From NCBI RefSeq assembly GCF_001431645.1, contig NZ_LLXU01000035.1:38119-102118 (forward strand): 64,000 nt of DNA. Reading direction: 5' to 3'. A program made the position numbers and the translations under genes. The notes under the pieces were generated by a model that did not search any database, had not been told where the DNA came from, and saw only the letters and a program-made list of their open reading frames with translations. This DNA comes from Stenotrophomonas panacihumi. Lineage in GTDB: Bacteria; Pseudomonadota; Gammaproteobacteria; Xanthomonadales; Xanthomonadaceae. Position 1 is the first letter of the stretch. Each line of letters begins with the position of its first letter. Shown in pieces: positions 29,880-37,631 of the stretch.

Positions 29880-31600
29880 AGATCGTCCAGCTCATGCAGG
29901 GCACGCCGGAATGGCATGCCCACCGCGCCCAGCACCTCAATGCCAGCGACGCGCCGGCGATGATGGGTTGCAGCCCCTACAAGAACCGCGCGCAGCTGGT
30001 GCGCGAAATGGCCACCGGCGTCGGTGAAGAGGTCGACGCCGAGCGCCAACGCATCTTCGATGCCGGCCACCGCTACGAGGCGCTGGCCCGGCCGCTCGCT
30101 GAGCAGATTGTCGGCGAGGACCTGTTCCCGGTCACCGGTACCGAGGGGAAGTACTCGGCCAGCTTCGATGGCCTGACCCTGCTGGAAGACGTGGCGTTCG
30201 AGCACAAGTCGCTCAACGACGCCCTGCGCGTGGCGATGGTTGACGGCTGCACGGGTGCCGATCTGCCGCTGGTCTACCGCGTGCAGATGGAGCACCAGGC
30301 TCTCGTGTCCGGCGCCGGGCGCGTGCTGTTTATGGCCTCCAAGTGGGCGGCCGACGACACGCTCATCGAGGAGCGTCACTGCTGGTATACGCCCGACGCC
30401 GAGCTGCGCGCCCGGCTGATCGCCGGCTGGGAGCAGTTCGAGGCCGACGTCGCCGCCTACGAGCATGTCGAAAAAATCCAACCGGCCCCGGCCGGCCGCG
30501 CGCCAGACTCGCTGCCGGCGCTGTCCGTCGTGGCGCGCGGCATGGTGGAGTTCTCCAACCTGGCCGAGTTCCGCGAGAAGGCGCTGGCGGTGATCGCCGC
30601 AGTGAAGACCGACCTGCGTACGGACGACGACTTCGCCACCGCCGAGCTAACCGTGAAGGCCTTCAAGGCCGGCGAGGAGAAGCTGGAGGCGACGAAGGAC
30701 CAGATCCTGGGCCAGATGTCCGACGTGGACGCGGTCATGCGCACGATCGACGAGATCAGCGCCGAGATGAAGCGCGCCCGCCTGCAGCTGGACAAGCTGG
30801 TCACCGCCGAAAAGGAGAAGCGCCGCGGCGAGATCGTCGAGGCCGGCAAGCAGGCGGTGATCGGTCACTACCAGCAGATCAACGCCAGCCTGGGCGCGCA
30901 CGCGCTGCAGGTGCCGCTGCGCGAGATCACCGCCGACCTCGGCACGGCCATCAAGGGCAAGCGCTCGCTGTCCAGCATGCAGGACGCCGTGGACAGCCTG
31001 GCAGCCCAGCACAAGGTCGTCGCCAGCCAAGCCGCCGAGCGAGTGCGCGCCTGCGTGCGTGTTCTGGACATGGAGGTCGGCACCTACGGCACCCTGTTCC
31101 CGGACGCTGTGCAGCTGTGCGCCCAGAAGCAGCCGGAGGACCTGCGCAACCTGATCACCGCGCGGATCGCTGAGCACCAGCAGCGCGAGCGCGAACGCGA
31201 GGAAGCCCAGCGCGAGCGCATCCGGAAGGAGGAAGCCGATCGCCTGGAGCGGGAGCAGCGCCAGCGCGATGAGGAACGCGCAGCGGCCGATGTTCCAGCG
31301 AGTTCCACCAGCGTTCCGGCGCCGCCGGCCGCCCCCGCGCAGGCCAGCCCCGAAACTGCAGCTCACGCAGCGCCGGCTGCCGCGGCGCCCGCGCGCCGGG
31401 TGAAGCTCGGCGACATCAACGCCGCCATCGCGCCGCTGTCGATCAACGCCGAGGGCCTGGCCCAGCTCGGGTTCCTGCCGGTCGGCAGCGAGCGCTCGGC
31501 GAAGCTCTACGACGCCGCCAGCGTGCCCGCCATGTGCCAGGCGATGGAGAAGGTCCTGCGCGCCGTCGCCGCCGGCGACAACTACCCGATGGCCGCGTGA
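29876..31600 (+). CDS. YqaJ-type viral exonuclease with C-terminal extension
   Basis: 574 residues. MQGTPEWHAHRAQHLNASDAP is the YqaJ/lambda-exonuclease opening; GKYSASFDGL, FEHKSL and YRVQMEHQALV carry the nuclease Asp, Glu-x-Lys and Gln. From about residue 230 a long coiled-coil part (KTEED-like 'VKTDLRTDDDFATAEL', DUF1351-like) and a disordered Ala/Pro tail follow. The exonuclease should resect double-strand ends for the annealase. The extension is unusual: most YqaJ enzymes stop near 200-320 residues. Confidence 0.85.
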   Translation: MKIVQLMQGTPEWHAHRAQHLNASDAPAMMGCSPYKNRAQLVREMATGVGEEVDAERQRIFDAGHRYEALARPLAEQIVGEDLFPVTGTEGKYSASFDGLTLLEDVAFEHKSLNDALRVAMVDGCTGADLPLVYRVQMEHQALVSGAGRVLFMASKWAADDTLIEERHCWYTPDAELRARLIAGWEQFEADVAAYEHVEKIQPAPAGRAPDSLPALSVVARGMVEFSNLAEFREKALAVIAAVKTDLRTDDDFATAELTVKAFKAGEEKLEATKDQILGQMSDVDAVMRTIDEISAEMKRARLQLDKLVTAEKEKRRGEIVEAGKQAVIGHYQQINASLGAHALQVPLREITADLGTAIKGKRSLSSMQDAVDSLAAQHKVVASQAAERVRACVRVLDMEVGTYGTLFPDAVQLCAQKQPEDLRNLITARIAEHQQREREREEAQRERIRKEEADRLEREQRQRDEERAAADVPASSTSVPAPPAAPAQASPETAAHAAPAAAAPARRVKLGDINAAIAPLSINAEGLAQLGFLPVGSERSAKLYDAASVPAMCQAMEKVLRAVAAGDNYPMAA

Positions 31601-31824
31601 TGGAGCACCGCACCTGCTCCAGCTGCTGCCGTCGCCTGCCGGTGGGCCAGTTCCCGCCGGCGGAGCGCCGCCGCTCCACGTGCCGGCTCTGCGAAGCGGA
31701 TGAGCAGCGCGTGCGCGCGCGCTTGGCGCCGGTGCGCATCGACCCCCAGCAGATCCGCCTCAACAACCACTTCAACCTGTGGTTCGGGCCCGTGTGCCGC
31801 GAGCCCCTGAGGAGCGCCGCATGA
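31600..31824 (+). CDS. Small zinc-finger-like protein
   Basis: 74 residues, MEHRTCSSCCRRLPVGQFP then STCRLCEADEQ: two CxxC pairs as in a treble-clef or HNH-like finger. Starts in the stop of the exonuclease (TGATG). No catalytic HNH residues seen. Confidence 0.65.
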   Translation: MEHRTCSSCCRRLPVGQFPPAERRRSTCRLCEADEQRVRARLAPVRIDPQQIRLNNHFNLWFGPVCREPLRSAA

Positions 31825-32060
31825 GCCTTTACGCCGAACTCGACGATGCGATCTTCCAAGCGATCGCGAACCAGAAGGGCTCGTTCACCGAGATCTTTGA
31901 GGCCGTGGAAGTTGCGGCGAAGCGAACGGATGCCGCGTCACGCGCCGCCGGTGGCTCCCGCTCGAAGCCGCTGAGCCGATACGTGGACGCCCGACTGCAG
32001 GCGCTGCGCAAGGCGGGCCGCGTGCAGTACTCACAGGGCCACTGGCGAGTGCGTCTATGA
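31821..32060 (+). CDS. Small winged-helix-like protein
   Basis: 79 residues. AIFQAIANQKGSFTEIFEAV, then SKPLSRYVDARLQALRKAGR and VQYSQGHWRVRL, which reads as a winged-helix DNA-binding fold. Four-base overlaps on both sides. Function unknown. Confidence 0.6.
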   Translation: MSLYAELDDAIFQAIANQKGSFTEIFEAVEVAAKRTDAASRAAGGSRSKPLSRYVDARLQALRKAGRVQYSQGHWRVRL

Positions 32061-32314
32061 GCCGCCACGCCACCCGCCGCCGGCCGAAGGAGACGATGGG
32101 CTTCGCCTGGGGCCGCTTCCCGACCGAGGACGGCAGCGCCATCACCTGGCGCTTGTACCGCCGCGATCACCGCCGCGCGATGCACATGCGCGTGCTCACG
32201 GTATTCGCCTGCGAGGACGTTCGCACCATCGCCCAGCGCCTGCGCCGGGCCTGCCACCAGCTGCGCGACAAGGTCGACGAGATCGACCTGGCCGCGATGG
32301 GATTGGCTGCGTGA
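32057..32314 (+). CDS. Hypothetical basic protein
   Basis: 85 residues, MSRHATRRRPKETMGFAWG.., rich in Arg (ITWRLYRRDHRRAMHMRVL). Probably nucleic-acid associated. No family recognised. Confidence 0.55.
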   Translation: MSRHATRRRPKETMGFAWGRFPTEDGSAITWRLYRRDHRRAMHMRVLTVFACEDVRTIAQRLRRACHQLRDKVDEIDLAAMGLAA

Positions 32315-32319
32315 ACTCT

Positions 32320-33030
32320 TCAGTCGACGTCCACGCCACTCCGCAGATCACGGGCGGATTCGGCGAGTTGCTGCATCCCGACAACGAGGTTCTGTGTTGC
32401 CGGCATCAAGTCAGCGGCTCCCTTTCCCGTCGCGAACGGTGCGAGCCGCTCGCGCGCCCTGCGCAGCGATCGGGTCACCGGTTCGAGAACGCGTCCGATA
32501 CGCGCCGCTTGCACCGTGCCACGGTGGGGCCCGTCGTAAACGCGGAGGAGTGGCGTCGCTGCCTCCATATCAGCAATGGCCGCTGCAACTGCCGAGGCGA
32601 TCTCGTCAGGCATCGCGTCAAAGTACGGAATCAGCTCATTGGCGCTCGCCGGATCCATCACAAGGTTTTCCCGAACGAGATCGAAAAGAAGATCGTCGAC
32701 CGGACCCGCCACGCAGAGCAGCCGGGCTGCTTCCAAGTGCATCTCCTGCCTTTCAAACCGACCGTGCACGACCATTCCAACAGCCCTTGCCCGACGTTCG
32801 TGATCGCGCCTCGTCGCGTGATGCGGCGCCATGCCGACGTAAATCGCAACGACGACGGCCGCAGTGGTGCCCAGGGCAGAAGCCCAGCCGGCTGCTTCTG
32901 CTGTCCAAAGAGCAGGAACGCCAAGAAGGCACACCACAACAGCTGCCCCTATGCCAAGGCACGCAGTCGCGAGTGGGAGCGGCCGGCGCAGCCAGGTGGT
33001 CGCAGTGCGGATCCACTTGTTCGATTCCAT
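32320..33030 (-). CDS. Two-span membrane protein, opposite-strand moron
   Basis: 236 residues from ATG 33030 (GGGGGAAAG site). Two N-terminal membrane spans (ATACLGIGAAVVVCLLGVPAL and ALGTTAAVVVAIYVGM), then a helical cytoplasmic part of about 165 residues (ERRARAVGMVVHGRFERQ). It is leftward in the rightward early arm and convergent with the preceding gene. GC and codon use look less biased than the flanking genes. The topology recalls membrane-bound phage exclusion or abortive-infection proteins, but no motif proves that. Confidence 0.7.
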   Translation of the reverse strand: MESNKWIRTATTWLRRPLPLATACLGIGAAVVVCLLGVPALWTAEAAGWASALGTTAAVVVAIYVGMAPHHATRRDHERRARAVGMVVHGRFERQEMHLEAARLLCVAGPVDDLLFDLVRENLVMDPASANELIPYFDAMPDEIASAVAAAIADMEAATPLLRVYDGPHRGTVQAARIGRVLEPVTRSLRRARERLAPFATGKGAADLMPATQNLVVGMQQLAESARDLRSGVDVD

Positions 33031-33062
33031 TTTGCTTTCCCCCGTTCTGCGGAGATTTTGCC

Positions 33063-33218
33063 ATGAGCGACATCCACCTGAACGACCGGCTGGCGGCCCT
33101 CGACTGGGCCGTGGCGCGCGCCCGCGAAGCGGCCCAAACCGACGACCTCGTCCGCCTCAACGTGCTGCCGGCCCTGCAGGCCGAGCGCGACAAGGTGCAG
33201 AAGGCGGTGCGCGGGTGA
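33063..33218 (+). CDS. Small helical protein
   Basis: 51 residues, MSDIHLNDRLAALDWAVARA.., an amphipathic helix pair ending LQAERDKVQKAVRG. Overlaps the next gene (TGATG). Function unknown. Confidence 0.55.
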   Translation: MSDIHLNDRLAALDWAVARAREAAQTDDLVRLNVLPALQAERDKVQKAVRG

Positions 33219-33409
33219 TGGACGACCGCGAGCTCAAACTGCACGTGGCCCGAGTGATGCTCACCGAGTGCAGCAAGCGCCGGCACAGCGCCGTGAATCG
33301 CAACTGGTACTGGCGGATGTTCGCCTATGCCCAGGCCTGCCGGCGCACCGCGTCGGCCATGTGCGCGCAGGCGGCCCAAGCCGATCTGTTCCGAGGGCAA
33401 CCGGCATGA
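33218..33409 (+). CDS. Small phage protein
   Basis: 63 residues, MDDRELKLHVARVMLTECSK then RNWYWRMFAYAQACRRTASA; basic, helical, with two Cys. Overlaps both neighbours. Function unknown. Confidence 0.55.
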   Translation: MDDRELKLHVARVMLTECSKRRHSAVNRNWYWRMFAYAQACRRTASAMCAQAAQADLFRGQPA

Positions 33410-33576
33410 CCGACCAGCTCTTCCCTAAGCCGCCGAAGCGCATGCGGCAGCCGCGCAAGGACACGCTCCGCGAGGAGTTGGCGCGCGCGGCCGACGAGAT
33501 CGAGCGACTGCGCACCGAGAACGAACAACTGCGCCAGCCTTGGTGGCGGCGCGTCATGCAGTGGAGAGCTGCATGA
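33406..33576 (+). CDS. Small coiled-coil protein
   Basis: 56 residues with a basic Pro-rich start (MTDQLFPKPPKRMRQPRKD) and a leucine-zipper-like helix (LREELARAADEIERLRTENE). Function unknown. Confidence 0.55.
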   Translation: MTDQLFPKPPKRMRQPRKDTLREELARAADEIERLRTENEQLRQPWWRRVMQWRAA

Positions 33577-33578
33577 CC

Positions 33579-33836
33579 TCAAATGCCTCTGAGGTTCCAG
33601 TCGTCTCCTTGCCAGGTGACCTCTTCCAACCGTTCCAACCACTTCTCGGCTATTGCCAGCGCCTCTTCCTTGGACTGCTTTTCGATGTCCTGAGCCGTCG
33701 CGTACCACACGTGGGGGTGCTCGTACTCCTCTCCAGCTTTGCGGACTCGAAACGCAGGCTCGTAGAACGCTGCTCCGTCTTCTTCCGGCTCGGTGGTTGC
33801 CCGAACCACAAAGCCGTCGATCAAACGCTCGCCCAT
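33579..33836 (-). CDS. Small acidic protein on the opposite strand
   Basis: About 85 residues. The ATG at 33836 (MGERLIDGFVVRA) has GGAG six bases upstream; an ATG at 33848 is possible. FRVRKAGEEYEHPHVWYATAQ, then a helix and WQGDDWNLRGI: a small alpha/beta protein. It is the second leftward gene in the rightward arm and ends two bases from the end of the preceding convergent gene. Function unknown. Confidence 0.6.
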   Translation of the reverse strand: MGERLIDGFVVRATTEPEEDGAAFYEPAFRVRKAGEEYEHPHVWYATAQDIEKQSKEEALAIAEKWLERLEEVTWQGDDWNLRGI

Positions 33837-33889
33837 AGCAAACTCCATTCCCGTTGTGCGTCGGGAATTTACCACCGAGGACCAGCCGC

Positions 33890-34519
33890 ATGACGATCCC
33901 CGCATTCCCGTTGTCTTGGCCGGTCGGCTGGAAGCGCACACCGACTGCAGCGCGCGACCGGGCCCGCTTCCGCAAGGCCAGCCGCAAGAACTGGGACGGT
34001 ACTTGGCAGAATCAGCGGGACCTGACCATTGCCGAGGCGGTGGAGCGCGTGCGCGCCGAGCTACAGCGCATGGGCATCCGCGACGACGACCTGGTGATCA
34101 GCACCAACCTGGAACTGCGACTGGACGGTCTGCCGCGCTCGAACCAGCGCGAGCCCGCCGACCCGGGCGTCGCCGTCTACTGGGTGGACCGATACACGCG
34201 CGGGCAGCCGCCGCGCTGCATGGCCATCGACCGATACGACCGCGTGGCCGACAACCTCGCGGCCGTGGCGGCGACGCTGGAGGCGATGCGCGCTATCGAG
34301 CGGCATGGGGGCGCGGCGATCCTGGAGCGCGCCTTCTCCGGTTTCGCGGCTCTGCCGTCGCCGGCGGCGGAGAGCTGGCGCGACGTGCTCGACCCGACCG
34401 ACCCCGATGGAAGCTACAAGCGCCTGCGCGCCCAGCACCACCCCGACCGCGGCGGCACGCCGGGAGCCTTCCAGCGCGTGCAGCGCGCGTGGGACGATTA
34501 CTGTCAGGACCGCGGCTGA
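33890..34519 (+). CDS. Phage protein with C-terminal J domain
   Basis: 209 residues from ATG 33890. The last 55 residues contain SYKRLRAQHHPDRGGTPGAFQRV, i.e. the HPD tripeptide and following helix of a DnaJ J domain. The N-terminal part (TIAEAVERVRAELQRMGIRDDD; VYWVDRYTRGQPPRCMAIDRY) is a conserved-looking domain of unknown function. Through the HPD it should stimulate host DnaK, perhaps to remodel replication complexes. Such J-domain proteins are common in the early regions of phages of Pseudomonas and Xanthomonas relatives. Confidence 0.8.
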   Translation: MTIPAFPLSWPVGWKRTPTAARDRARFRKASRKNWDGTWQNQRDLTIAEAVERVRAELQRMGIRDDDLVISTNLELRLDGLPRSNQREPADPGVAVYWVDRYTRGQPPRCMAIDRYDRVADNLAAVAATLEAMRAIERHGGAAILERAFSGFAALPSPAAESWRDVLDPTDPDGSYKRLRAQHHPDRGGTPGAFQRVQRAWDDYCQDRG

Positions 34520-34755
34520 TGGGCTACATCAATCCTCTCCTCCAACTGCCCGCTGGCCGCGCGCTAGCCGCGCTCCCCGCAGAGGACCGAGAGCGTATCG
34601 AGGCGGTGATGCGTGAACTTCGGGACCAGGCGAACACCGAGGCCGAGAAGGCTTGGCGGAAGCGCAAGGGTCCCATGGCCGCGTACTGGCGCGCTGTCTC
34701 GACCTATGCGCGGCACCTCGCGCACGCGCTCTCCAAGGAGGCTCGCCATGGCTGA
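34519..34755 (+). CDS. Hypothetical protein
   Basis: 78 residues, MGYINPLLQLPAGRALAALPAEDRERIEAV.., helical and basic at the C-terminus. One-base overlap with the J-domain gene stop. No family recognised. Confidence 0.55.
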   Translation: MGYINPLLQLPAGRALAALPAEDRERIEAVMRELRDQANTEAEKAWRKRKGPMAAYWRAVSTYARHLAHALSKEARHG

Positions 34756-35125
34756 AGCTGCCCGCACACTTCCCCGCCAAGCGCCGCACAATGGCATGGC
34801 CTGTGCCGGCCGGCCCATCCGCGTCCCGCTCGGCAAGGCCAGCGTGCGGCAAGTGCTGCGCCGCCACCTACGCGAGGACGGCCGCCGCATGCAGGACCTG
34901 GCCGCGCCGTGGCAGTGCTCGCGCCAGACCGTCTACGACATGTTCTGCAGCGCGCGCACGTTCTCGCCGCAGCACATCGACGCCGCGATTGCCTGGCTCG
35001 GCCTGGACGACTTTGACGCCGCGGAGCTGCGCCTGCTGGGCGCGCGCGAGGCCGGCTGGGCCATCGATACCCGCTATATCCTGGAGGACCTCGCCCATGA
35101 GCGACCTGTGCCTATCGCGCGATGA
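34748..35125 (+). CDS. Small helix-turn-helix protein
   Basis: 125 residues from ATG 34748. VRQVLRRHLREDGRRMQDLA then WQCSRQTVYDMFCSARTFSP forms a helix-turn-helix like that of phage regulators. It overlaps the gene before by eight bases and the DUF4224 gene after by 29 bases. It may regulate integration or excision. Family not recognised. Confidence 0.6.
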   Translation: MAEAARTLPRQAPHNGMACAGRPIRVPLGKASVRQVLRRHLREDGRRMQDLAAPWQCSRQTVYDMFCSARTFSPQHIDAAIAWLGLDDFDAAELRLLGAREAGWAIDTRYILEDLAHERPVPIAR

Positions 35126-35306
35126 GTTGCGCGACCTGACCGGCACCCCGATCCGCGCCCGGCAGCTGCAGTTCCTGCTGCGGAACGGGATCCGGCACTA
35201 TATCGACCTGAACGGTCGGCCCGTGGTCATGCGGTCGACAGTTACCGGAACCCCGCAGGCTGATGCCGGCGCGGCGCCGGCGTGGAAGTCCAACAAGGTC
35301 GCCTGA
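35097..35306 (+). CDS. DUF4224 protein, likely integrase partner
   Basis: 69 residues, LCLSRDELRDLTGTPIRARQLQFLLRNGI, the pattern of DUF4224 (L-x-x-x-E/D-L-x-x-L-T-G...Q..fL..nGI). These small proteins lie directly upstream of phage integrases and may act as excisionases or direction factors. Stop and integrase start overlap (TGATG). Confidence 0.75.
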   Translation: MSDLCLSRDELRDLTGTPIRARQLQFLLRNGIRHYIDLNGRPVVMRSTVTGTPQADAGAAPAWKSNKVA

Positions 35307-36331
35307 TGGGACGGAAGCCGACAAAGCCCGGTGCGATTCCCCACCTGCGGGCGCGCGTGCGCCGCGGGAAGACCTGGTACTACTACGACCACGGCGGCAC
35401 GCCGCGCCGCGAGGAACCGCTGGGCTGCGACTATGGCCTGGCCATCCAGCGCTGGGCAGTGCTCGAGGGCACCGCGAGCGCGCCGGCGGCCGCCCGGGTG
35501 ATGTTCGATTGGGTCTGCGACCGGTACATGGCCGACGTCGCCAGCCGCAAGGCCTCACGCACTTTCGCCGACAACCAGCGCGAGGTCGCCAAGCTGCGGG
35601 AGTTCTTCTGCGACCCGCCGGCACCTCTTGAGGCGATCCAGCCGGTCAGCGTCCGGCAGTACATGACCTGGCGCACCAAGGGTGGCACCGGCCACGTCCG
35701 TGCCAACCGTGAGAAAGCGCTGTTGTCGCACATCTGGAACTTCGCGCGCGATCGCGGCTACACCGCGCTGCCAAACCCCTGCGCCGGCATCAAGGGCTTC
35801 AAGGAGACCGGCCGCGACGTCTACATCGACGACAGCCAGTACGAGGCTGTCTGGGAGCAGGCTGACATCTGCCTGCGCGATGCGATGGACCTCGCCTACC
35901 TCACCGGCCAGCGGCCGGCCGACGTCCTGGGCCTGTCGGAAATGGACGTGCGCGACGGCGCCGTGCATGTCGCCCAAGGGAAGACCGGCAAGCGGCTGCG
36001 CGTGGAGGTCGTCGGCGAACTGGCGCAGCTGCTGGAGCGCGTTCGCGCGCGCAAGCGCGGGTACAAGGTGCACAGCACCAGGCTCGTGGTGAACGAAGGC
36101 GGCCGCCCGATCGGCGTCAACGCCATGTCGCGCCGATGGGTGAAGGCCTGCGCCGCGGCGAAGGTGGAAGGCATCCAGTTCCGCGACCTGCGCGCGAAGG
36201 CCGGTACCGACAAGGCCGACGCGGCCGGCGACATTCGCCAGGCACAGCGGCAGCTGGGGCACGGGTCGGTGGTGATGACGGAGCACTACGTGCGCAATCG
36301 GCGCGGCGACAAGGTGACGCCGACGAGGTAA
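35306..36331 (+). CDS. Tyrosine integrase
   Basis: 341 residues from ATG 35306 (MGRKPTKPGAIPHLRARV). After an N-terminal arm-binding and core-binding part, the catalytic domain has LTGQRPADVLGL (Arg I), QGKTGKRL (Lys), QFRDLRAKAGT (box II; the usual first His is Arg), QLGHGSVVMTEHYVR (His and the Tyr nucleophile). It integrates the phage at attB. The stop is 72 bases from the tRNA-Cys 3' end, so the tRNA is the likely target. The box II His to Arg change occurs in some integrases. Confidence 0.92.
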   Translation: MGRKPTKPGAIPHLRARVRRGKTWYYYDHGGTPRREEPLGCDYGLAIQRWAVLEGTASAPAAARVMFDWVCDRYMADVASRKASRTFADNQREVAKLREFFCDPPAPLEAIQPVSVRQYMTWRTKGGTGHVRANREKALLSHIWNFARDRGYTALPNPCAGIKGFKETGRDVYIDDSQYEAVWEQADICLRDAMDLAYLTGQRPADVLGLSEMDVRDGAVHVAQGKTGKRLRVEVVGELAQLLERVRARKRGYKVHSTRLVVNEGGRPIGVNAMSRRWVKACAAAKVEGIQFRDLRAKAGTDKADAAGDIRQAQRQLGHGSVVMTEHYVRNRRGDKVTPTR

Positions 36332-36360
36332 TTGCGGAACACCCCTTCGAATTGCGGAAC
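36330..36360 (+). repeat. Direct repeat next to attR, possible integrase arm sites
   Basis: AATTGCGGAAC occurs at 36330-36340 and 36350-36360, exactly two helical turns apart, between the integrase stop and the tRNA. Arm-type integrase or excisionase sites are typically of this form. Confidence 0.5.
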
Positions 36361-36361
36361 G

Positions 36362-36385
36362 AAAAAGGCCCGCACGCCGCGGGCC
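36362..36385 (-). terminator. Terminator downstream of the tRNA cluster
   Basis: On the minus strand GGCCCGC-GGCGT-GCGGGCC is followed by TTTTT. It ends leftward tRNA transcription and protects the integrase from opposing reads. Being outside the tRNA it is probably supplied by the phage. Confidence 0.85.
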
Positions 36386-36402
36386 AAGTTCTTGAATCGC
36401 AA

Positions 36403-36476
36403 TGGAGGCCTGGGTCGGAATTGAACCGGCGTACGCGGATTTGCAGTCCGCTGCATAACCACTCTGCCACCAGGCC
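36403..36476 (-). tRNA. tRNA-Cys (GCA), likely prophage attachment site
   Basis: 74 bases including encoded CCA. Acceptor GGCCTGG/CCAGGCC, anticodon loop CTGCAAA in a perfect GCGGA/TCCGC stem. The T stem (GCCGG/CCGAC) contains a C-A mismatch at the second pair. The 3' end faces the integrase, as expected for attR inside a tRNA. Confidence 0.9.
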
Positions 36477-36523
36477 GGTGGGTTGCCAGTCTAGCCGAAA
36501 AACCGCGGCGGGTGACTGATAAC

Positions 36524-36549
36524 ACAAGGCCCCGCAAGCGGGGCCTTGT
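36524..36549. repeat. 12-bp hairpin between tRNA genes
   Basis: ACAAGGCCCCGC-AA-GCGGGGCCTTGT, a perfect stem in the spacer. A near copy lies at 36841-36868 upstream of the other Cys gene; probably processing or terminator elements duplicated with the tRNA cassette. Confidence 0.75.
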
Positions 36550-36556
36550 CTGAAAC

Positions 36557-36632
<76 letters not shown>

Positions 36633-36725
36633 GTGAGCTGCGCATTGTACAGGGTCTTCACGTGCGTGCCAACCCTTTGTTGCATTCCGCTTTCCAGCGG
36701 CAGGGCCGGCGGAAAGCAGTGGACT

Positions 36726-36799
36726 TGGAGGCCTGGACGGGAGTCGAACCCATCTCTACGGATTTGCAATCCGGTGCATAACCGATCTGCCACCAGGCC
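36726..36799 (-). tRNA. tRNA-Cys (GCA), second copy
   Basis: 74 bases with CCA, same acceptor as the other Cys gene but diverged in the D, anticodon and T arms. The anticodon stem has a C-T mismatch at its base; the T stem is sound. Confidence 0.9.
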
Positions 36800-36840
36800 C
36801 CGCATTCCTTGTTCCCGATGGCATCGCTGCGACCTGGAAT

Positions 36841-36868
36841 GACAAGGCCCCGCGAACGGGGCCTGGTC
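36841..36868. repeat. Hairpin between tRNA genes, second copy
   Basis: GACAAGGCCCCG-CGAA-CGGGGCCTGGTC, an imperfect copy of the hairpin at 36524. Confidence 0.7.
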
Positions 36869-36874
36869 TGAAAC

Positions 36875-36950
<76 letters not shown>

Positions 36951-36986
36951 TTGGGAGGCGAAATTCTACAGCGAACGCATCATGTG

Positions 36987-37622
36987 TCAACTGTTGGTTT
37001 CGACTTTTTTAGGGTTCTGCCGTAGCGCGGCTTTTTCGTCTTCGCGCAGGCTCGGCCACGCCGCGTGCAGGTACTGCAAACCGGACCACAACGTGAGGAT
37101 CGCGGCGATCGCCAACGTCCAGTCACCGACGTGGAAAACGAAACTGCCCATCCACATGCCCACGCCCGCGGCCGGCTGGCCCGGCTGCACCGAATACAGC
37201 AGGCACAGCAGCGCGACCATCTGCGCGGTGGTCTTGACCTTGCCGATCATCGCCACGCGCACCTTCGCGCGCTGGCCCAGTTCGGCCATCCATTCGCGCA
37301 GCGCGGACACCGCGATCTCGCGGCCGACGATCACCGCCGCCCAGAACGCCATCCACGGCGTCGGGTGGCCCTGCACGATCAGGAACAGCGCCACGGCAAC
37401 CATGAGCTTGTCGGCCACCGGATCGAGAAACGCGCCGAACGCCGAATACTGGTGGTAGCGCCGCGCGACCCAGCCGTCGAGCCAGTCGGTGATCGCGGCG
37501 AAGCCGAAGATCGCCGCCGAGGCGAAGTTCGTCCACGAATACGGCAGGTAGAACACCACGACCAGCACCGGGATCATCAGGATCCGCAGCAGCGTCAGCC
37601 AGGTGGGGATGGTCAACTTCAT
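36987..37622 (-). CDS. pgsA: CDP-diacylglycerol-glycerol-3-phosphate 3-phosphatidyltransferase
   Basis: 211 residues with several membrane spans. DWLDGWVARRYHQYSAFGAF then LDPVADK (residues 46-72) is the CDP-alcohol phosphotransferase motif D-G-x2-A-R-x8-G-x3-D-x3-D. It makes phosphatidylglycerol phosphate, the first step to phosphatidylglycerol and cardiolipin, in the inner membrane. It follows uvrC by nine bases, the classical gammaproteobacterial uvrC-pgsA-tRNA-Gly-tRNA-Cys order. Confidence 0.96.
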   Translation of the reverse strand: MKLTIPTWLTLLRILMIPVLVVVFYLPYSWTNFASAAIFGFAAITDWLDGWVARRYHQYSAFGAFLDPVADKLMVAVALFLIVQGHPTPWMAFWAAVIVGREIAVSALREWMAELGQRAKVRVAMIGKVKTTAQMVALLCLLYSVQPGQPAAGVGMWMGSFVFHVGDWTLAIAAILTLWSGLQYLHAAWPSLREDEKAALRQNPKKVETNS

Positions 37623-37631
37623 CGCGCGTCT

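Larger units (their letters stand above)
1..36403. mobile_element. Siphophage-like prophage, right-hand part
   Basis: Contiguous phage modules fill this stretch: tail, head, packaging, lysis, replication, a lambda-like immunity switch, recombination and an integrase that stops 72 bases from a tRNA-Cys gene. The right boundary is placed at the 3' end of that tRNA (tRNA on the minus strand), the usual target of tyrosine integrases. The left boundary lies outside the window because the tape measure gene runs off base 1, so distal tail genes and attL are missing. The main modules look intact, which suggests a functional or recently functional prophage. Confidence 0.93.

Noticed and set aside
1..36403. 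CRISPR arrays, insertion sequences and rRNA genes in the window.
   Set aside because: No regularly spaced 25-37 base repeats, no transposase-like proteins and no rRNA sequences were seen; the only site-specific recombinase is the integrase.
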